Assembly (NCBI GenBank): GCA_035578175.1
Contig: JAQMRL010000008.1
Coordinates: forward strand, 91,810,541 to 91,874,540
From: Catonia carolina
Taxonomy: Eukaryota > Arthropoda > Insecta > Hemiptera > Achilidae
Direction of reading: 5' to 3'
DNA: 64,000 nucleotides
This document shows positions 20,464-33,500 of this stretch, in pieces. The translations under genes and the position numbers were made by a program. Position 1 is the stretch's first letter. Each line of letters begins with the position of its first letter. Below the pieces are notes generated by a model that was given only the letters and a program-made list of their open reading frames with translations, was not told where the DNA came from and did not search any database.

Positions 20464-21371
20464 TTTGTCTCATAGAATTGACATTTATTATGTTTAACAA
20501 CACATGTGCCACATGCTTTTTGAACAATTTTATTATTGGTTAGAAATGAACATAGAGTAATAATGCTAGAGTAATGCTTTATTACTCTATGGAAATGGAT
20601 TAAAGAGTAGTACAGCTTCCGTTGGGAGCGTTCCAATCGCTACATTTTTAAAAATAGTAGAGATGAACAATACCGAAAGTAAATGTAAAATAAAATAAAT
20701 ACTTATTTAAAATATACAGTAATGGTATCACATACACACATTGTAAACTACACAATAAACTATAAATGTAAACTACACGCACAAAAATATAAATTTCACC
20801 TTCGGATGCTTTGGGCAAACATATTAATTATACAACATAAAACTCTCATAGAGGACAAATGTCAGTACTAGAATTCTACGGTTAAAACTACACGGTGATA
20901 TATCTATGTTTATGTTCTTTAATGGTACTTAAATTTTTGCTGCCGCTGGATCGTACATAGATTTAATCGCACGCATTTTTGCAGAAAAATGAGCAATCTA
21001 TTTTACTAAACTTCGTACATATTTAACGTCACAAGAAGAGCTTTCGCTTACTGAAAAAGTTAATTTCTTTCTTTACTTTTCAATTATATTAGATCATATT
21101 AAAAAACCGGATATTATGAAAATTTTCTACGCAATAATATTGAATCAACTTAAATAACTTAACGCGTCGATGTCCTTAGCCTAAGTGATTTAGGATTTCT
21201 ATCTTGTGACGTCATGAGCTGAATATTTAGGTCCTTACTGATAAAGGCTTTTCACACATGTATTTCTCACAATATTGACAACGTGCTGTTTGATTACTGC
21301 GAGTGTAGGTTATGTTTTGGCAGAAAATTTATTACTGTCTACATTCTGTAAAATAACAATAAATATATACA
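20464..21371. promoter_or_regulatory. Divergent intergenic region UTP20 / UTP18
   Basis: The 908 bp between the two start codons contain no recognised repeat and should hold the 5' untranslated regions and promoters of both genes. No TATA box at a convincing position stands out for either side. A perfect CRE-type octamer is at 21207-21214. A short inverted motif with 'gagtaata' and 'tattactc' lies at about 20555-20590. Shared control of the two SSU-processome genes is an inference from the arrangement. Confidence 0.6.
21207..21214. promoter_or_regulatory. CRE/ATF-like site TGACGTCA
   Basis: An exact palindromic TGACGTCA lies about 160 bp upstream of the UTP18 start codon. CREB/ATF-family bZIP proteins bind this octamer. 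By chance one would expect about one perfect match in tens of kilobases on one strand, so its position in the divergent promoter is suggestive but not proof. Confidence 0.45.
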
Positions 21372-21538
21372 ATGAGCGGGGAGATTGTTGATATTCAACC
21401 AAAACATAAGGATTCGAATTCAAGAGTAAAAACTGGGAATAAACGGGAAGTTGGTATTAAACCATCTTTACCGAATTCAGATTCTGACATAAATGTTCCG
21501 AGTAAAAAGAAGAGTAAAATAGACAAGGAACTTGAAAG
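21372..21538 (+). CDS. UTP18: UTP18 exon 1
   Basis: The ATG at 21372 starts MSGEIVDIQPKHKDS. The exon encodes a Lys/Ser-rich N-terminus ending in ELER, with the last codon split (AG|GTATGT). Without splicing, the frame soon ends in intron sequence. Confidence 0.92.
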
Positions 21539-24500
21539 GTATGTAAAAGTATATCATCATACTGCTTGCAATATTGTTTAAAATATTTTTTTTTCTCGCA
21601 TCCAGGAGACTCCAAAGGGAGTATAGGACATGTCAAGATAAAACTGATAAGTTTATCACCAATTATAAATTCATCACTTACCACCAAAAAATACCAATTG
21701 TTTTTGCTACTGCTTACTTCAGTAGGCTTGTCATGAACCCCATTGAATCAAATATCACACAAAATTATAAAGAAAAAATCTAACAATGATAAATTCATCA
21801 CTTAACTATAATTTTTTCCTGCTACTGCTTAACTCAGTAGGCTTGTCATGATTCACTTTGTATCAAATAGTACATAATATTTGTTTAATTATAAGTTAAA
21901 TATTTTTCAATCAAAACTATTTAGAAAGGAATTCATGCACACTGTAAAATGTTTCATCAATCAAATATTGTTTTAGCTTTTTTTTAAAATGACTTACATT
22001 GTCACAACTTTTTAAACCTTGTGGCAATTTATTGATATATTTTCTACCTGTATAAGTTGGTTTTTGTTCAAACAATTTAGTGTTGTGATTAGCAACATAA
22101 TAATCGATTCTGTTTCTTGTGTAGTGGTTGTGAACATGTAAATTCTGTAAAAAGGTATTTTTCTTTACGTAAATTATCACTTCAAAAAATGTACAAAGAA
22201 GGAACTGTGAGTAATTGCAGCTCTTTAAATAGTGATCTGCATGAGGTAAGGTGGTTGACTCCCATCATACACCTAACAGCTTTCTTCTGTATTTTGAATT
22301 AATGTATGAGTGTGCAATGAAACCTTTTAGTAATTATTGCATTTAACGTGTACCTTTTCAGATTAGAAAAGTTAGTTTTTGGTGATTCGTCTCATATATT
22401 TCAAGAGGAACCTGTACCTTCTAAGAAAAGAAAGAAAGAACATACATCAGACTCAGCATTTGAAGATTCAAGTGATGTCGAGGATTCTGTATCTCTGAAA
22501 CCTGCTTGGGAAGATGAGGATGATGTAAACACTAGGTAAGTGTATTTTTTGGAAGTATTCTAAAGTCCAGCCTCTCTTAGTTTGCTCCTATTGTAAACAA
22601 ATAATGACATCACTGAACATGCGCATTAAATCAAAATGTGTACACGCTGATTAAAAAGTAACAACAAAACACTTTCAAAAGTATTTAAATACAAAATACT
22701 TTTACAAGTATTTTTCTAGATGAAATTGTTAGGCCTACATCATATCATGACCGATGTTTTTAGTACTTTAAGTACTTATAATTTAAAAAAAAGTTAACTC
22801 AATAGGAATACGACATCCATAAAGTCGCAGACTCTAGCGTGCATCCTGTAGTAGGTGGCTTTTGTTTGTTGACAGTTGGAGCAAATTAAGAATGGCTGAA
22901 CAGTAGTTAAATGTAATATCAGTTTACTGAAATATTACGTTACGCCACTTGAGTCAATTTTCTTTGAATTGCAGACTATTAGTAATTCTGCCAAACTTTT
23001 CCTTAGTCATTGTGCTTTCTTTCCTGAATGTTCTCCGTTTCTTCTTTTTATCAAAAATTGTATTAAGAGTTTTTTTGTAACAGTTGTTTTAGATACTGTG
23101 AGAAGCTTTGCTTTCTGACAAAGATGCACATACCAAGCACATAAGGTTTCTGAAATATATCCACCAAAAATCGGGTGTGAAACACTCACACAACGTTCTC
23201 TTGCCAATGCAAATAATTAACAATAAACCTAACATTAGTCATAAAACATAACAAATAAACAAAAAACTAACTTCAATAAACATAACCTAATTTTAATCAT
23301 GAGTGAAAGACGCAAAATGAAAATCGACCTCAGTTTGGCTTAAAAATATGGAAAATCACTCTTTCACTCTAAACTAGGCTCTGTAGAGAAGAATACTTTA
23401 AATAAAAGTTTTAGATCTTTTAATTTTTTATAAATTTGATTATATACACTTTTGTCGTTAAATGCGTACTAAGGCCGAAATGTTAAAAAAATCGAGTTTT
23501 CACACGTTTTCGTGAGAAAAAAACAGAAAATTGCTAATTACCGCTACTCTAAGCGTTATACAAAAAAAAATTTGAATTTCAAATTGTCTACAACTTTTAT
23601 TATATACATTTTTGCGCTGAAATGCATAGTAAAGCCGCAATCTTAAAAAAAAAATTTTTTACGCAAAAACAGCCTCCCCAAGAATTTCAGCAAACATGGC
23701 GCCTACCCTATCTTGTAGAGCATAAAAAATTGAATCAACCAGGCGATTTTTAAAAAAATCGTAGGACCAGTTTTTGAGAAAATTGCAAAAATTTTTTTTT
23801 TCAAAACGCAACTTTTTTAAATTCCTCTTGAACATTCGAACCAAGCAGCTGCTAAGTGGCCAATCTCAATCTCATATATAGTATTAATGAGAATATTTAT
23901 CTTTTTACTTTCTCTTGCCTATATGAAGGAAGTATTGTTTTCATGTTAATTTTTCGAAATCGAGTTTTCACTGGATCTACACGTTTTCAGACCCCCTGAA
24001 CCAAAAAAACATGTTTTATAGTGATTGGTCTGTGTGTGTGTGCGTGTGTGCGCGTGTGAACAGAATATCTCAAGAATGGAACATTGTACAAACTTGAAAC
24101 TTAAGTCACATACCACTACCAGACCCGACACAAACATTTTCATCAAAATTGGTCAACCGGAAGTAGTAGTTTATTCGTGTAATTTTTCACTTTTTTGCGA
24201 TTTTCTCAAAAACTGGTTTTATGATTTTTTTAAAATTGCCTGGTTTACTAAATTTTTTATGCTCTACAAGATAGGGTAGGCACCATGTTTGCTGAAATTC
24301 TTGGTGAGGCTGTTTTCACATAAAAAAATTGTTTTTTTTAAATTACGGCTTTAATATGCATTTTAGCGCAAAAATGTATGTAATTAAAGTTGCAGAAAAT
24401 TAAAAATCCTACAACTTTTATTTCAAACATTTTTTTGTATAACACTTAGTTTAGCGGTAATTAGCGATTTTCTGTTTTTTCTCATGAAAACGTGTGAAAA

Positions 24501-27500
24501 ATCGATTTTTGTAAGATTTCGGGCTTAGTATGCATTTTACGACAAAAGTGTATAATCACATTTATAGGAAATTAAAAGATCTACAACTTTTATTTTGGGT
24601 ATTTTTCTCTACATAGCCTAGTTTAGCGTGAAAGAGTGATTTTCCGTATTTTTAAGCCAAACTGAGGTTGATTTTCATTTTGCGTTGTTCACTCATGATT
24701 AAAACTAGGTGATGTTTATTGAGGTTAGTTTTTTTTGTTTATTTCTAATGTTTTATTACTTTTGTTAGGTTATGTTATTCATTATTTGCATTGGCAAGAA
24801 AAAGTTGTGTGAGTGTTTCACACCAGATTTTTAATTTTATGTCACTTTAGGGTACTTTTGTTTCTTGTAGGCCTAGATTTATTGGACATAAAATAAGACA
24901 TACACTTTACGGTACTTTTGTTTCTTGTAGGCCTAGATTTATTGGACATAAAATAAGACATACACTTTACGGTACTTTTGTTTCTTGTAGGCCTAGATTT
25001 ATTGGACATAAAATAAGACATACACTTTACGGTACTTTTGTTTCTTGTAGGCCTAGATTAATTGGACATAAAATAAGACATACACTTTACGGTACTTTTG
25101 TCATAATTTCACAGCAAATTATGACCAATGGTTGCTAATATTTTACATTGAATACATCTACCGGATCTTTTATTGTTTTATTTCATAAATCCAGACAATT
25201 CGATAATCTGGACGGGTCCGATCCCAATTAATCTGGATTGGGGGCGTTCTACTGTATTATTAAAAAATTTGTATTATCATATAATCAGATTCAGACAGAG
25301 TATCATAAATAAGTTTTTCTGTCATTTCATTAAATGGGATCTGCATTTATTAATTTATATACAATAATTCTAAATAATAAAAAATAGTTTAAATAAAGCA
25401 TGAAATAAATTGACAATGCACTACTTACATACCACCACCATCACCTCACAATAACTACAAAATATGGGCCTCCTGTACACATGATGGTTTTAAAAATGTA
25501 CACTAGATGTCACTATAATCAATACTATGCTGGGCATAGTGATGAGCATCGATAGCCGGTGTTTTCAAACATCGATGTTTTCAGTTGGATGTCGATGTTT
25601 TTACCATTGATGGTAATAGGTTGATGTTTATTGGGCATCGATGTTTTAATGTCGATGTTTTCTGTACTGATGTAGGGAATTTTGATTGTTGCTCAGAACA
25701 TGTTGGCTATCCTCTATTGTTGCTCAGAGCAACTTCCTCTATTATTTTGGAAAGAAATGGCAACAACTTATCCACTCCTGTCAGAGATGGCAAGAACTCA
25801 TCTACTTGTAATGGCGACCTCCGTTCCATCAGCGCAGTTGTTTTCGAAAGTGGGACAAACTGTGACAAAGGCACGAAACAGACTAGGAGGCAAACTTATT
25901 TCTAAAATAGTTTTTCTGCAATCCATTGATGACTCGCTTTGGTCATGAGCATTATAATAAAATTTAAGTTTTTTCTTTGATTAATATTTTCTTAATTAAA
26001 ATTTTGAGTTTCTTATTTGACTGTAGTTTTATTTAAGTAATCCACCCAACCTTCTTAAAACGTTTGAAATTGGAATATTATGATCTATTTATAAGCCTTT
26101 TCACTCATGGAGCATTAACTTTTGTAAAAAAAATTTATTCAAAAAAATATGTTTAAATAATTTGTTAATTTCATTAATATCATAAGTTTTAAACGTTGTA
26201 GATCAAAACATCGATGTTTTTCACCAGAAAACATCGATGTTTGATGTTCAATGTTTTTTGACACATCGATGGTCTTGGTCGATGTAGACATTGATGGTAA
26301 ACATAGATGTTTTACTTTCGATTCTCATCACTAGCTGGGCAAATGAGTCAAGACAATTTGAACCCATTTATAGTTCACGGTGCAATTAAACAACACAGCC
26401 TGGATAAGATTCGGGTTCAAGCATCAATTTATTAAATCTGAATTTATACTAACAGTCAAATAAGGTATGTATACTGACAGTTTTGAAATTCCTGTTATTG
26501 TATATTATTTTTTAGCATTCAAACTGCTCATGAACTTCAGGGAAGACCTCATATTGAACATCCTGGAAAACCTAATGATGCATATTCTAGTTTATTGAAA
26601 AGAAGATTCGAAAATATTGTAGGAAATCCAAAATGGGCTGAGATAACAGAACACGAAGAATCAGAAGATGAAGATTCTGTTTTACGGGTTTGTATATAAA
26701 TACTTAAATTCTATTATCAGTCATTTTATAATTTGAATTTGTACAGTTGTACAGGTCATTTGTTCTAGCTAGAAGCTCTCCCACCAACGCTCTGTGCTGC
26801 TGAGCTGTGCTGTTTAGTGGTGGGGGAAGTACTTTGAAGGGAATTGATCAGTCTCTCCATAGTGCTAGCAGCTCCATAGTGCAGCAGAGCCTAAGTGTAC
26901 TATAAATCCTAAAAACATTGACTGTCTGTTGTAATTTTATATTTTTGTTGCTCTATTTCCTTCAAAAGTCTTCAACTTATGCATTCGGTAGTAGGCCTAC
27001 TGTTTTATGTACCTATTGTTTTTACTCTTTTGCTGTTTGGTTTTGTTTATATTAATTTTTTGTATGTATTCTTTGTTTCGTTTCTATTTTTTCTTTATTT
27101 AGTTATTAAAATGGAACCTAGTTGTAGTAGTGAAAATTCGAAAATGAAAAAGTGTAATACGGAAAAGGCAGGTAATACGCGGTCAGGCTACAGAGTATAT
27201 AGTCAGTGTATACAATTTTATGAAAAAAGAAGCTGAACAAAACGGACCAATTTTACTGACCGATGTGCAAAATCGTGTAGCCAGAGCTATGGGGATTTCG
27301 CGTAGTACAGTTCAAAGAATTTTGAAAGAAAAAAGAAAAAACCCTGATGTGCTAATCAGAACACCAAATAAGAAAAGAATGAGAAGGAAAGTGAAGAGTG
27401 AAGTGGGAGATTTTGATAAGTGTGTTGTGAGAAGAACAATATATGATTTTCATAAAACAAACGCTGAATACCCAACTTTGAATTTGTTACTTCCCGTTTT

Positions 27501-30500
27501 GCGGGAGAAAATTAATTTCAAAGGAAGTAAATGGTCGCTGTGGAAAATTATTAAAGATACAGGGATTCAGATGGAGAAAAGCAAAAGACAACAGAAATTA
27601 TAAAGTTCTTAATTAGTTTTTAGTCTAGCGTAGGTAGTAGTTGTAACAGAGTAGTATACAGTTAGAAAGAGAGGGAATGATCATTAAGTGAGAAGGAGAC
27701 AACACTTGCCCCCTTGAAACTATCCCTACTCTACCTACTCGCCCTCCCCTTACAAGCTTCTTCCAAAAACAAATGTACTATATAACAATGTTTGTATTGT
27801 AAAGCGAGGTGAAAAAATATTACAACAAAGTTCGTATAGCGGGGTATAACTGTACTTGGTTCCATTTTTAAGCTATGTCTATTCATTTTTAGCTGTAATT
27901 CCTTAATATTTTTGAAAATTATAGATGAATTCAGCACCAGCTGATTAGATTTTTGGGCCATCTTTTTACGTAACTTAAGTTGGACAACTAAATTAATGTG
28001 GAGGCCTGGCTGGTAGCCATACATTATTAGCAAATATGAGGCGTTCCGGACCAGAAGGGCGAACTCAACATAGGGTTATTTTTTGTTTTTATTTTATTTG
28101 GTATTTTTGGGTTACAAACTTCAATGTTATAGGTATATTTTGTTGAGTTCGCCTTTTAAATTATATGAAAATAGAAGTAGAAAAAATCAGGGAGTTTACT
28201 TTAAACGATAGTTGCGCGGACCAGAAGGGTGAACTCAACAGAAAGATGTCAGTCTTGTCACCTCTGCACTACTGATCCCACCCCACTTCTACCCTTTCCC
28301 CTTACTATCGCTATGCATCATACACTCCACACGTGTTATATCTGTCCTTGTTTCTCTAGTATTAGTCTGTCGTTTGCTGAGTGATTTATGTGTGTATACT
28401 CAGTTAGTCTGCTTCTGTACATTTAGTCATGGAACGTGATACAGGTGGCAATAGGGAAGACGAAGAAGCTGGGTATTCCTGAAAAAAACGATCGAACCCA
28501 CAAAATTGGAAGAAGAATTCAGCAAAAAAGCAACAGAATACTGGTCAACAGTATGTATCTCGTTGTAACAATAGTGTTGCGGTTTCCAGGAAAATTGGTG
28601 TGCATTGTTCTTGCGGCTGCTTCGAAAATGTTGGTGTTAATAATATTACTTCTGTTTTTAATGATTTTGGGCCATTGCAAATTACAATTTGCAAAATGCC
28701 TACCTCTACAAACTTCTTCATAGTACTGATTGTAAGAGAAGTTATGTAAAAGGTAGGCCTAGTCGAACTTTGGGAAGAATAAGATATACAATTATTATAG
28801 GCACAGTTATCTACGATGTTAACCGGACAGCGTTTTATGGGATTCATGGGATTAGTGAGAAACGTGTCCATATAGTCTTAGATTGGATAAAAGTTACTGG
28901 TAGTGTAGACACTGACCGACGAGGAAAACACGGGGAGTGTAATAAAAATTTATTACGAATTATTAAAACATGAATTTTTGTTGAGTTCGCCCTAGGATCA
29001 AAAAGTTTAATTTGCGTTTTTCTCAGAACTACCCTTTGTTAAGTTCACCCTTCTGGTCCGCAACGCCTCATATGATGCAATGTTTAACATTTGTTTTTGA
29101 AACATTTGTTCCTGAGATAATTTTCCTCATGACTACTGGTGAAAATCTGCATCATCATTAAGTCGATGATAATCTTGTGTCTACTGTATGTAACAATATG
29201 CAACAACTCACTTTCCTTCATAAATGAAACCAGAAAGTTATGGTTAATTATAAATTACTGAAGCATAAAGTCAACTCCCGATTATCTGTGGAATTGGGTA
29301 GCACGAGTGCCGCGGATAATCCGCAAAATGACGAAAAAAGCATAGGCATATACAGTAGTATACATATAAAATCTTTATTAATTTTTTGTTATTTAAAGTA
29401 CATAAATATGTACAATAATGAAAACACTAACTTAAATACAAAATATAACATTAAAATTTTAAATGTTGTTAATTATTTTTTGTCCCTAAAAATGTTTGTT
29501 TACTGTAATTGTTTTAAATTAGTACATACAGTGTATTTAGAAAAAAAAAACATAAAAATATTGTTTTCTTACAAATGATGTGCAGATTATTACAACATTC
29601 TATGATGTTGTAATAGAAGTCACAACGTTTTAAAAAAGTTAGTCATCTGCTTTTGTTTTTTTGAGTTAAAACACTTTTTCTTGATTTGGGACAGAAGTTT
29701 TCTCAACATAAGTTTGTCTCAAAGCAAAGTGTGTGCTTTACAAATTTAAGCATGTGCTTTACTTAACAAAACGCGTATTTACAAATTAAGCGTGTGCTTT
29801 ACTTTACAAAGCGCATATTTACACATTTAAGCATGTGCTTTACTTTACAAACCGCGTATTTACAAATTTAAGCGTGTGCTTTGCTTTACAAAGCGCGTAC
29901 TTCCTGTGCTATACAAATTTTATCTTTAATGTTATCACATTACAAGAAATTTACTTAACGTTAAGAAAAAAAAATATTAAAAAAAAATTTCATCCGACTT
30001 GCGCGAATAATTCGCAAAGCGGATAATTGGAAGTTGACTGTACTTTCATAATGGAGGTCTACATTCCCTAGTAAGCAACATGGTTGCATGGTTCAGAGTC
30101 TGAATAAATGATTATTGTAAATTAATATAATTTCCGTTTATTTTTTGTTTCAGAGATGTGGAAATTTTATAGAAAAAAGAAATTATTTATCTGATGGTGT
30201 TCTTAAATACGATAAACTAAAAGAATTAAATTGTGAAACTAGATGTGAAGGAAAAGTTGTAAAATCCATTGAGTTTCATCCCACATCAACGGTTGCCTTA
30301 ATTGCTGGTTTATCAGGAATTATTTCCTTAGTTGAGGTGATTTTTTTTCAGTTTTAGATCTACGATTGTATAGCTTTTTTACTTTCTCTTGCTTATATGA
30401 ATATATAGGTCCAGACCAGTTTTTGAGAAAATCGCAAAAAGTGAAAAATTACACGAATAAACAACTACTTCCGGTTGACCGATTTTGATAAAAATGTTCG

Positions 30501-33500
30501 TGTCGGGAACTTACTAAGGGAATTAAAGACATTTAGACAATTTTTTTATACTTTTTAACTAACGGTTTACCGCTTTTGTTTCAAAAACTTAACACATTCA
30601 CTAACATACATGTTAACAAAGCACAGCTTACAAAACTTTTCAACTTCAGTGTACGAAGAAAATTTAAACGAACCTATACAATACCAAAAGATAACTGACG
30701 AAACTAAAAATGAGTGAAACATGGGCAAGTGTGAACAGATGTATTAAACTAGTCACAGACATACATTTTAATGATACAAAATAAACAATCTGAAATGATA
30801 AACAACGAATCACTGGAATCGTTTACTGTCCAGTTAAAATTCAAGCGCATTAGTCTGTTACATTACAGTACGTTTGGCGAAACGGTAGCTATGACTGTGC
30901 GCGCTGGAGCCCGCACCCGATTGCTTGTAATGTTCCAATTCGTTTTTTATAAAGCCATTTAAATTTGAAATAACTTCTCGCGCCTGATTGTAGATTTTTA
31001 CCAAGTTTGGACCTAAGAGCTTGTGTTTTTACTTTCTCTTGCCTATATGAATATATAGGAAGGAAAGTATTGTTTTCATGTCGATTTTTCGAAATCGAGT
31101 TTTCACTGGATCTACACATTTTCAGACCTCCTGAACCCAAAAAACATGTTTTTAGCGATTGGTGTGTGTGTGTGTGTGTCTGTCTGTGTGTGAACAGAAT
31201 ATCTCAAGAACGGAACATCGTATGAACTTGAAACTTGAAACTTACGTTACATACCACTACCGGACCTGACACGAACATTTTCATCAAAATCGGCCAACCG
31301 GAAGTAGTTGTTTATTCGTGTAATTTTTCACTTTTTTGCGATTTTTTCAAAAACTGGTCCTACAATTTTTTTAAAAATCGCCTCGTTTACTAAATTTTTT
31401 ATGCTCTACAATATAGGATAGGCGCCATGTTTGTTGAAATTCTTGGTGAGGCTGTTTTCACGTAAAAAAATTGTTTTTTAAGATTGCAGCTTTAATATGC
31501 ATTTAGTGCAAAAGTTTATATAATAAAAGTTGTAGAGAATTGAAAATCCCACAACTTTTATTTAAACATTTTTTTTGTAACGCTTAGTTTATGTGAAAAA
31601 TCGATTTTTTTTAAGATTTCGGCCTTAGTGTATACCATGTATACGGCCATTTTACGACAAAAGTGTATATAAAAAAATTTATAGGAAATTAAACAATCTA
31701 CAACTTTTATTTAAAGCATTTTTTTGTACTTTGCTTAGTTTAGCGTGAAAGAGCAATTTTCCGTATTTTTAAGTCAAACTGAAGTTGATTTTCTTCATTT
31801 TGCGTCTTTCATAAATATGATTAAAATTAGGTTATGTTTATTGAGGTTAGTTTTTGTTTATTTCTAATGTTTTATTGTTAATTATCTGCATTGGCAAGAG
31901 AAAGTTGTGTGAGTGTTTCACACCAGATTTTGTTTTTTTATAACTACAGCACTCACTTTTACAACAAAAAAAAGTAAAACAGAAAACAAAATGAAACGCG
32001 TCAACTCAAAACGTTTAGTATAAATGCAAAAACAAGGAAGTGAAATAATGATTTGCATGCTTCCTTTACCAAATTCAAACACAGACTAATTATTTATCAG
32101 AACCAAGTTCAATGCACGTTTTAAGAAGTTGCATAACAGGACGTGTGTCATAGTGTAAACAAAAAATTAATCGGTGACTAATTGTTTTGACTACACCCGG
32201 TGGACAATACTGTCCCTCGTGAGCTTCCTCTCTGACAAAAGTCATAGCTATCATTCCAACAAAAGAACTGTACTTGTGACCAAAAATAAAACTGAGTCTA
32301 TAATAAAAACGTAGTACATACTTGTAAATAATAATGTAATAATTGTAAATAATTTCACGAAAAATAACAATGTAAGAGTAACAATAGAAAAAGAGGAATA
32401 ACAATAGTAAAAGTTTAGTTAATAATGGTAACTAATGTTCGATTTAAGAAACATTTTCTAACAAATGAATTGAAAGTGTTTATTACAGTAAGCTTACAAT
32501 GAACGAATTAGTCATGCTGTATGGAATTTTGTTTTTGATCATACTGTGCATATTTTTAATTAATGCACATGCTCAGTTGCATTGCTGGTTGCCTACGTCA
32601 GAGTACTCTTAGCGTACACAGACTTTAGATTTGTAAGTATATTGTAGACAAACACATAAATTTTTTTATAAATAATAATAATTTTGTTTTAGGTTGATGG
32701 GAAGAATAACACAAAAATACAAACAGTTAAATTTCCAAATTTTGGTATTCATTGCGCAAGATTTACAATGGATGGAGAGCAATTTATAATTGGTTCGAAA
32801 CATCATCGTAATTTCTATTCTTATGACATGATGACCGGCCGTAGCATCTTTGTTCGAATCCCTGATAAGTCAGGAATAACAAAAATGGAGGTAGGTAATT
32901 TGTAGATGGTGGTAGTTTTTGTTTGCAAATTGAAGGTAAGCAGTGGTAGGTTTTAGTAGAGTACATAATGAGTTTATAAACAGCTATTCCTACTTACATA
33001 CGGGGTTTTTAATCTCAGTTCCCTGGGTTAATAAGTTTGAAAACATTGTTATAATCCTGTCGGAAGATGCAAGAGTGGTAGTTCCTAGTGGTGGTCCTTC
33101 AGTGATGAGGTAGACAAGGCCATGGAGAGAAGATTTCAGGAGGATTGGATAGGATAATTGGAGGTATTTTTTTTACGTCTGACTATTCTGCAATTTCTGC
33201 TAAAATGATGATAATAAAAATGAGGGATGAAAAAATGCCAGACCGGACTGGGAATCGAAACTGAAACCCCGGCGTAGAAGCCAATTGCGCTAACCACTAC
33301 ACCAACGGGCCGGCCATAAATGGAGGTAGAGGTTAAGAGAGGCGAGATGGCGACAACCGTATGTAATCCTCAAAAAACTAATCATATCAGTAGTTTTATT
33401 AATATGAAAAATATACTATTGGATTTCTGTACTTAACAATTTTATTTAAAGTCTTATATTTTATGAAATATTCTTCAAGTTTAAAAATATAATTTGAAAT

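Noticed and set aside
22348..22539. A stand-alone small protein beginning at the Met at 22348.
   Set aside because: The open frame is UTP18 exon 2 read through intron sequence; the acceptor at 22361 and conservation of LEKLVFGD fix the real boundary.
24843..25101. CRISPR-like array (regular 60-bp periodicity).
   Set aside because: The whole 60-bp unit is conserved with no variable spacers, and the context is a eukaryotic intron: a minisatellite.
32090..32404. 104-codon minus-strand frame in UTP18 intron 4.
   Set aside because: Its N-terminal part is low complexity (Y/I/F-rich), and the C-terminal part, though protein-like, matches no family I know. Reported only as a remark.
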